Assembly: GCA_032622095.1 (NCBI GenBank)
Contig: CP136063.1
Location: 266,343,426-266,407,425 of the forward strand
Direction: 5' to 3'
Origin: Siphonodentalium dalli
Lineage: Eukaryota > Mollusca > Scaphopoda > Gadilida > Siphonodentaliidae
Length of the DNA: 64,000 nucleotides
Part shown: positions 59,491-64,000 of the stretch, in pieces
How the letters are laid out: each line of letters opens with the position of its first letter
Position numbering within the stretch: the stretch's first letter is position 1
The notes under the pieces: generated by a model
The model's input: the letters and a program-made list of their open reading frames with translations, nothing else
What the model was told of the DNA's origin: nothing
Databases searched by the model: none
Program-made: the position numbers and the translations under genes

Positions 59491-60836
59491 AAATAATCTG
59501 ATAGCCTGAAAATAATGTATAACCCATTGGGAGCCCCTGGTGTAGTGAAGTGAATTATGGGTAATTTTAATTGGAGTGCGCATGCCTGTTCTGTTGGAGT
59601 AACCGCTATCTTTTATTTTCTGGTCATCAAGTCAAAATTGTATCGTATACACAATGTGTTTGTACCGATGGTCATATATAGGCCCTATATATAACCTATG
59701 GTCACGAAAACGAGCAGAGTCGCGATATCTGATAGAATTCCAGGAATCGTCCATTCACTTTCAATAGTATAGATTCTCTGAATCTGCCGCGGAATTCCCA
59801 AAATTGTAGGCTACTTTCATTTTCAATAGGATTTTCCGACTTTCCACTTTCACTTTTACCACGCAAAGCTACCTTGGTTGACACAGATATATGGCACACT
59901 GGCTGAGTCCATGACAAATAGTTTATGTAGCATTGCTTCTTTCATTTAATTAAAGCTCACCTCGTTAAAACGCATGTCAATCGTATTTGTTTACAAATTG
60001 CATTGGGTGCGACGATTTGCAGTAGGGCCCTATTTGCGGAGATCACTTTTCGGGAGTCCCCGAATTCGCGGAGATCCCCTAAAATGGGCGATGTGTGGAT
60101 TTTAATGAGGGAACGGGTACGTATATGTCAATTGATACCTATTTTAAACAAATAACGACACGATCATCATAATATAGGTCTGTTCTATCAATTATATAGG
60201 CGCCGAGTTCACTTGGTGCAAATCAAACGGCGATAAATATTCTCGTGTGCCAGAAGGACTCCTTAAAGTTGTAAATAAGATGAATATTTATTAGATAATA
60301 TTTAACAAGTCAATCAAATAATAGTATTCATTAGTTAGCGCCTATATTAGCGCTAACTAATGAATAATATTTTATATTATAATTATAATTTATATTTATG
60401 GCTAATAATATGATCTTGGTGGCGTTACCATTTCTGACTATAGTTTTCTTGTATATATATCTGCCGGACCCAAACCCGGATAGAGGATGAAGGGAGTTTA
60501 CATAGTCATAGTGGGTCAACATCAATTATCACCTGTCGTCGAAGTAGAATGTACCGGCCAAGCAGTACCTGTATATGACGAAATACCAAGTTTTCGCGAT
60601 CGCCGCACTGTTTTCTATAGATTTACGCTCGCTATGTCTTCAAAACTCAAATAAAATTACGCCATGTTGCATTATTTTGTTTTATTTCTTCATTATACAG
60701 CACAAAATATGCTTTAAATGTCATGTTCCGCCTTATTTTCCTCTAGCTTGGTTCTGCTTGGTTCAGCTTTGTATTTCGACGCACCCGTTAAATTGGATGT
60801 CCGTCCTGGTGTAGATGAGTGCTAATATATATATAT
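59491..60836. other. No gene seen
   Basis: AT-rich; includes the reverse copy of the dispersed 62-bp repeat at about 60386-60452. Short frames only. Confidence 0.45.
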
Positions 60837-61478
60837 ACTAGCAGGTGGACCCGACTTCGTCCGGGCTGTTTCCCCTCTGCTTTTCGGCGAATTGCGCGAT
60901 TTGACCTTGAATTGTCCATTTTGAAGGTCAAGGTTAGGTGGGGTCACGATTTGACCCGTCCAAAACACTGCCCGGACAAAAGTACCCGACAAAAGTACCC
61001 GTCGAAATCCATCCGGTTTTACCAGATTTTACCTCGAATTTATCATTTTGAAGGTCAAGGTCAGGTCGGGTTCACGACTGGACTCGTCCAAAACACACAG
61101 TGGACAAAAGTAACCCTATGTATCAAATTTCGTCGAAATCCCATACAAATTCGCGATTTGACCTTGAATTGACCCGATTTCAAGGTCAAGGTCACGTCAC
61201 ACGGGCAAACGAATAGGCTTACGACACTCCCCACACGAAAGTATCCCTAGACACTAATTTTCATCGAAATCCCGTGATACTCGGGCGTTCGACCTTGAAA
61301 TGACCCGATTTCAAGATCAAGGTCACGTCGCACGGGCAAATTAATAGGCACATGCCACTCCCCGGCCGAAAGTATCCCCACTTACCAAGTTTCATCGAAA
61401 TCGGCTCGGCCGTTCTCGAGTCCATCGCGAACAGACAGACAGACACACACACACAGACACAGACAGATATATATATTT
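60837..61478 (-). mobile_element. Helitron-like non-autonomous element, copy 1
   Basis: Read on the minus strand: a TG/TGTC microsatellite, a conserved block (GGCCGAGCCGATTTCGATGA), four diverged sub-repeats of about 120 bp rich in TGACCTTGA and its complement, then a short hairpin CCCGGACGAAGTCGGG, TCCACCTG and terminal CTAG followed by T. A hairpin just before CTAG, insertion next to AT sequence, a tandem core and a microsatellite are features of Helentron-associated elements such as DINE-1 and bivalve pearl elements. No Rep/helicase is present. The family assignment is inference from structure. Confidence 0.65.
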
Positions 61479-61999
61479 ACTAGCAGGTGGACCCGACTTC
61501 GTCCGGGCTGTTTCCCCTCTGCTTTTCGGCGAATTGCGCGATTTGACCTTGAATTGTCCATTTTGAAGGTCAAGGTGAGGTGGGGTCACGATTTGACCCA
61601 TCCAAAAAACTGCCCGGACAAAAGTACTCGACAAAAGTACCCGTCGAAATCCATCGGGTTTTACCCGATTTGACCTTGAATTGATCATGTTGAAGGTCAA
61701 GGTCAGGTCGGGGTCACGATTTGACACGTGCAAAACATTCAGTGGACAAAAGTAACCATATGTATCAAATTTCGTCGAAATCCCATAAAAATTCTCGATT
61801 TGACCTTGAATTTACCCGATTTCAAGGTCAAGATCACGCCGCACGGGCAAATTAACAGGCCCATGCCACTCCCCGGCCGAAAGTATCCCACATACCAAGT
61901 TTCATCGAAATCGGCTCGGCCGTTCTCGAGTCCATCGCGAACAGACAGACAGACAGACAGACACACAGACAGACAGACATATTTCCCTAAATATATATA
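61479..61999 (-). mobile_element. Helitron-like non-autonomous element, copy 2
   Basis: Same family as copy 1, to which it is directly joined: its CTAG end abuts copy 1's microsatellite end. It has one fewer sub-repeat. The first ~250 bp differ from copy 1 only at scattered positions, so the two are close relatives. The plus-strand left edge is ACTAGCAGGTGGACCCGACT, and the microsatellite is (CAGA)n at 61940-61980. Confidence 0.65.
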
Positions 62000-62906
62000 A
62001 CTAGCAGGTTAGCCTGCCACTGGCGGCGTTGGTCCGAAACATGACATTTTTTTGGCTTTTCAATGAGTTAATTGTGCCTTTTTAATCAAGAGAAATTATG
62101 GTACGCGTCCCTAAAAGATTTAAGGTACATCGGGCGGAAAAAACTGACCCGATGAAAAATTGTTTAATCAAGAGGAATTATGATACCCGTCCCTAAAAGA
62201 GGTATGCCAACGATGTCGTTGTTGTTGGCATTCACGGCTTGGGGCCACCCGAAAATTCTCAAATAGCATTGTGTGTTTTCTCGCCAACAAAGTCGTTGTT
62301 GTTGGCATTCACGGCTTGGTGTGTCCAACAATGTCGTTGTTGTTGGTATTCACGGCTTGAGGCAGTCAGATTCTGGGACGTATCACAGTACCTCGTATTT
62401 ACTAAATTTTAGCAGCCATATAAGGTGCGTGAGTTAGCACGAATTGAGGGGTGTAAGTTTAGAGCTTGTTTATATGAATGTATCGAAAATAGACTAAGAT
62501 TTTGAGCCGTAACAAGAAATGTATATATGAGAAAATGTAAATTCTATATTTTGGAAGGTATTAGCAAGTTTTGGCTCAACGGGTTTAGCAGTTTGAAGTG
62601 ATTATGGATATAAAAATATACATATACAGATATAAAAAATGTAGAGTTACGCCTCTTGGATCGCGAGCGAATATCAACCCGATTAACCCCCGCCGTGTTT
62701 GCGGTGATTTTGATGATTGGGAGTGGAGAATGAGTGCTCAGAGCTTGTCCAAAATGCGACGTCGACGATCCCCGTGGATTTTTACCCTTATATACGAAAT
62801 TTGAGCTCGATCCGCGCAGCCGTTTTCGATTCTATGAAGTACCCACACACATATATATATACACACACATATATATAAATACGTAGTTCTCAAAATATAT
62901 ATATAG
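62000..62906 (-). mobile_element. Second Helitron-like family
   Basis: Shares the plus-strand edge ACTAGCAGGT and a right part ending ATTTGAGCTCGATCCGCGCA, GCCGTTTTCGATTCTATGAA and an ACACATATAT microsatellite, i.e. the same architecture. The body is different: it has an AATTATGRTACSCGTCCCTA pair (62093, 62164) and three copies of GTCGTTGTTGTTGGCATTCA (62213, 62292, 62333). A hairpin GCAGG-CTAA-CCTGC sits at the CTAG end on the minus strand. Non-coding. Confidence 0.5.
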
Positions 62907-63391
62907 ACTAGCAGGGTGACCCGACTTCGTCCGGGTTGTTTCCCCTCTGCTTTCATCCGTCGAAAGGAGCAATTTGACCTCGAATTGACCATTCTGAAGG
63001 TCAAGGTCAGGGTTACGATTTGACCCGTCGAAAACACCCCCGAACAAAAGTATCCCCAGGTATCAAATTTCGTCGAAATCCGTCGAAATGCGCGATTTGA
63101 CCTTGAATTGACAATTTGAAGGTCAAGGTCATGTCCGGGTCACGATCTGACCCGTCGAAAACACTCCCCGGGCAAACGTATCCCTAGGTATCAAATTTCG
63201 TCGAAAAGCGCGATTTGACGATTTTGAAGGTCAAGGTCAGGTCAGGGTCACGGTTTGACCCGTCCAAACCATTCCCTGGACAAAAGTATCCCTAGGTATC
63301 AAAATTCGCCGAAATCCGTCTGGCAGTTTTCCCGGCCATTGCTAACAAACAAACAAACAGACAGACAGACAGAAGTCCCAAAATATATATT
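62907..63391 (-). mobile_element. Helitron-like non-autonomous element, copy 3
   Basis: Same family as copies 1 and 2. Plus-strand edge ACTAGCAGGGTGACCCGACT. Three to four sub-repeats, each with AATTTCGTCGAAA. It ends in (ACAA)n/(ACAG)n near 63345-63372. Joined directly to the neighbouring copies. Confidence 0.62.
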
Positions 63392-64000
63392 ACTAGCAGG
63401 TGGACCCGACTTCGTCCTCGCTGTTTCCCCTCTGATTTTCGGCGAATTGCGCGATTTGACCTTGAATTGTCAGGTGGGGTCACGATTTGACCCGTCCAAA
63501 ACACTGCCCGGACAAAAGTACCCGTCGAAATCCATCCGGTTTTACCCGATTTGACCTTGAATTGATAATTTTGAAGGTCACGATTTGACCCGTCCAAAAC
63601 ACTCAGTGTACAAAAGTAACCCCACGTATCAAATTTCGTCGAAATCCCATAAAAATTCGCGATTTGACCTTGAATTGACCGATTTCAAGGTCAAGGTCAC
63701 GTCGCACGGGCAAATGAATAGGCTTATGACACTCCCCATACGAAAGAATTTTCATCGAAATCCCGTTATACTCGGGCGTTTGACCTTGAAATGACCCGAT
63801 TTCAATGTCAAGGTCACGTCGCACGGGCAAATTAACAGGCCCATGCCAGTCCCCGGCCGAAAGTAACCCCACATAACAAGTTTCATCGAAATCGGCTCGG
63901 CCGTTTTCGAGTCCATCGCGAACAGACAGACAGACACACACACGCACCCTCACACACATACCCTCGCACACACACACACACAGATCTTCCAAAATATATA
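63392..64000 (-). mobile_element. Helitron-like non-autonomous element, copy 4
   Basis: Same family, edge ACTAGCAGGTGGACCCGACT, with a deletion in the first sub-repeat compared with copy 1. It reaches a CACACA microsatellite at 63925-63982 and the window edge, so its far boundary is unseen. Confidence 0.6.

Noticed and set aside
61261-63992. Cysteine-rich small proteins in the Helitron-like copies (repeating CVSVCLFAMDS)
   Set aside because: They read through the CAGA/CACA microsatellite and the conserved 5' block on the minus strand in every copy; repeat artefacts.

Overview
The window looks like intergenic DNA from an animal, most likely a marine invertebrate. This rests on an animal-type Ty3/Gypsy element, MITEs, hAT- and Helitron-like ends, long satellites and the absence of bacterial gene organisation. 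I cannot name the phylum. No host protein-coding gene, rRNA or functional tRNA can be supported. Almost everything recognisable is mobile or tandem-repeat DNA, and the only convincing proteins belong to transposable elements.

Layout. (1) 426-1523: two small inverted-repeat elements; then an 18-bp minisatellite at 2211-2553. (2) 2581-15460: the standout object. Two arrays of a 142-bp G/C-rich unit (about 21-22 copies each) lie in opposite orientation at 2590-5780 and 12332-15451. They end in identical terminal inverted repeats and are bounded by a 9-bp direct repeat (GTAATTATA). This reads as one 12.9-kb foldback-type transposon. Its interior holds a TTAA-bounded palindrome and a second pair of inverted degenerate arrays meeting at 8709-8833, but no transposase. 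(3) 15.5-20.5 kb: short minisatellites, a truncated MITE, two foldback MITEs and a 45/49-bp minisatellite. (4) 20637-35380: a 14.7-kb satellite of a 26-bp monomer (about 567 copies), each with one TTAGGG, carrying higher-order duplications of 780 and 1326 bp. (5) 35402-36494: a TTAA-bounded MITE carrying a nested second element. (6) 37367-42163: a 4.8-kb element with CAGGG termini and a perfect 8-bp duplication (GTGTATAG), i.e. a hAT-type transposon without a visible transposase. (7) 42992-47502: a full-length but broken Ty3/Gypsy retrotransposon on the minus strand, with both LTRs, primer-binding site and polypurine tract. (8) 48-57 kb: a series of foldback and TTAA-bounded MITEs, two of which share a 69-bp palindrome module. 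(9) 57.6-59.1 kb: a rearranged non-LTR retrotransposon endonuclease remnant. (10) 60837-64000: five head-to-tail Helitron-like non-autonomous elements, four of one family and one of another, with tandem cores and microsatellite ends.

How the parts relate. Nothing here forms a host pathway. The elements parasitise one another: MITE in MITE, Helitron-like remnant in hAT, Helitron-like copies starting at each other's AT-rich ends. The very long inverted arms could form hairpin DNA, or double-stranded RNA if transcribed. All copy numbers are estimates from period and span; family names are from structural hallmarks, not from database searches.
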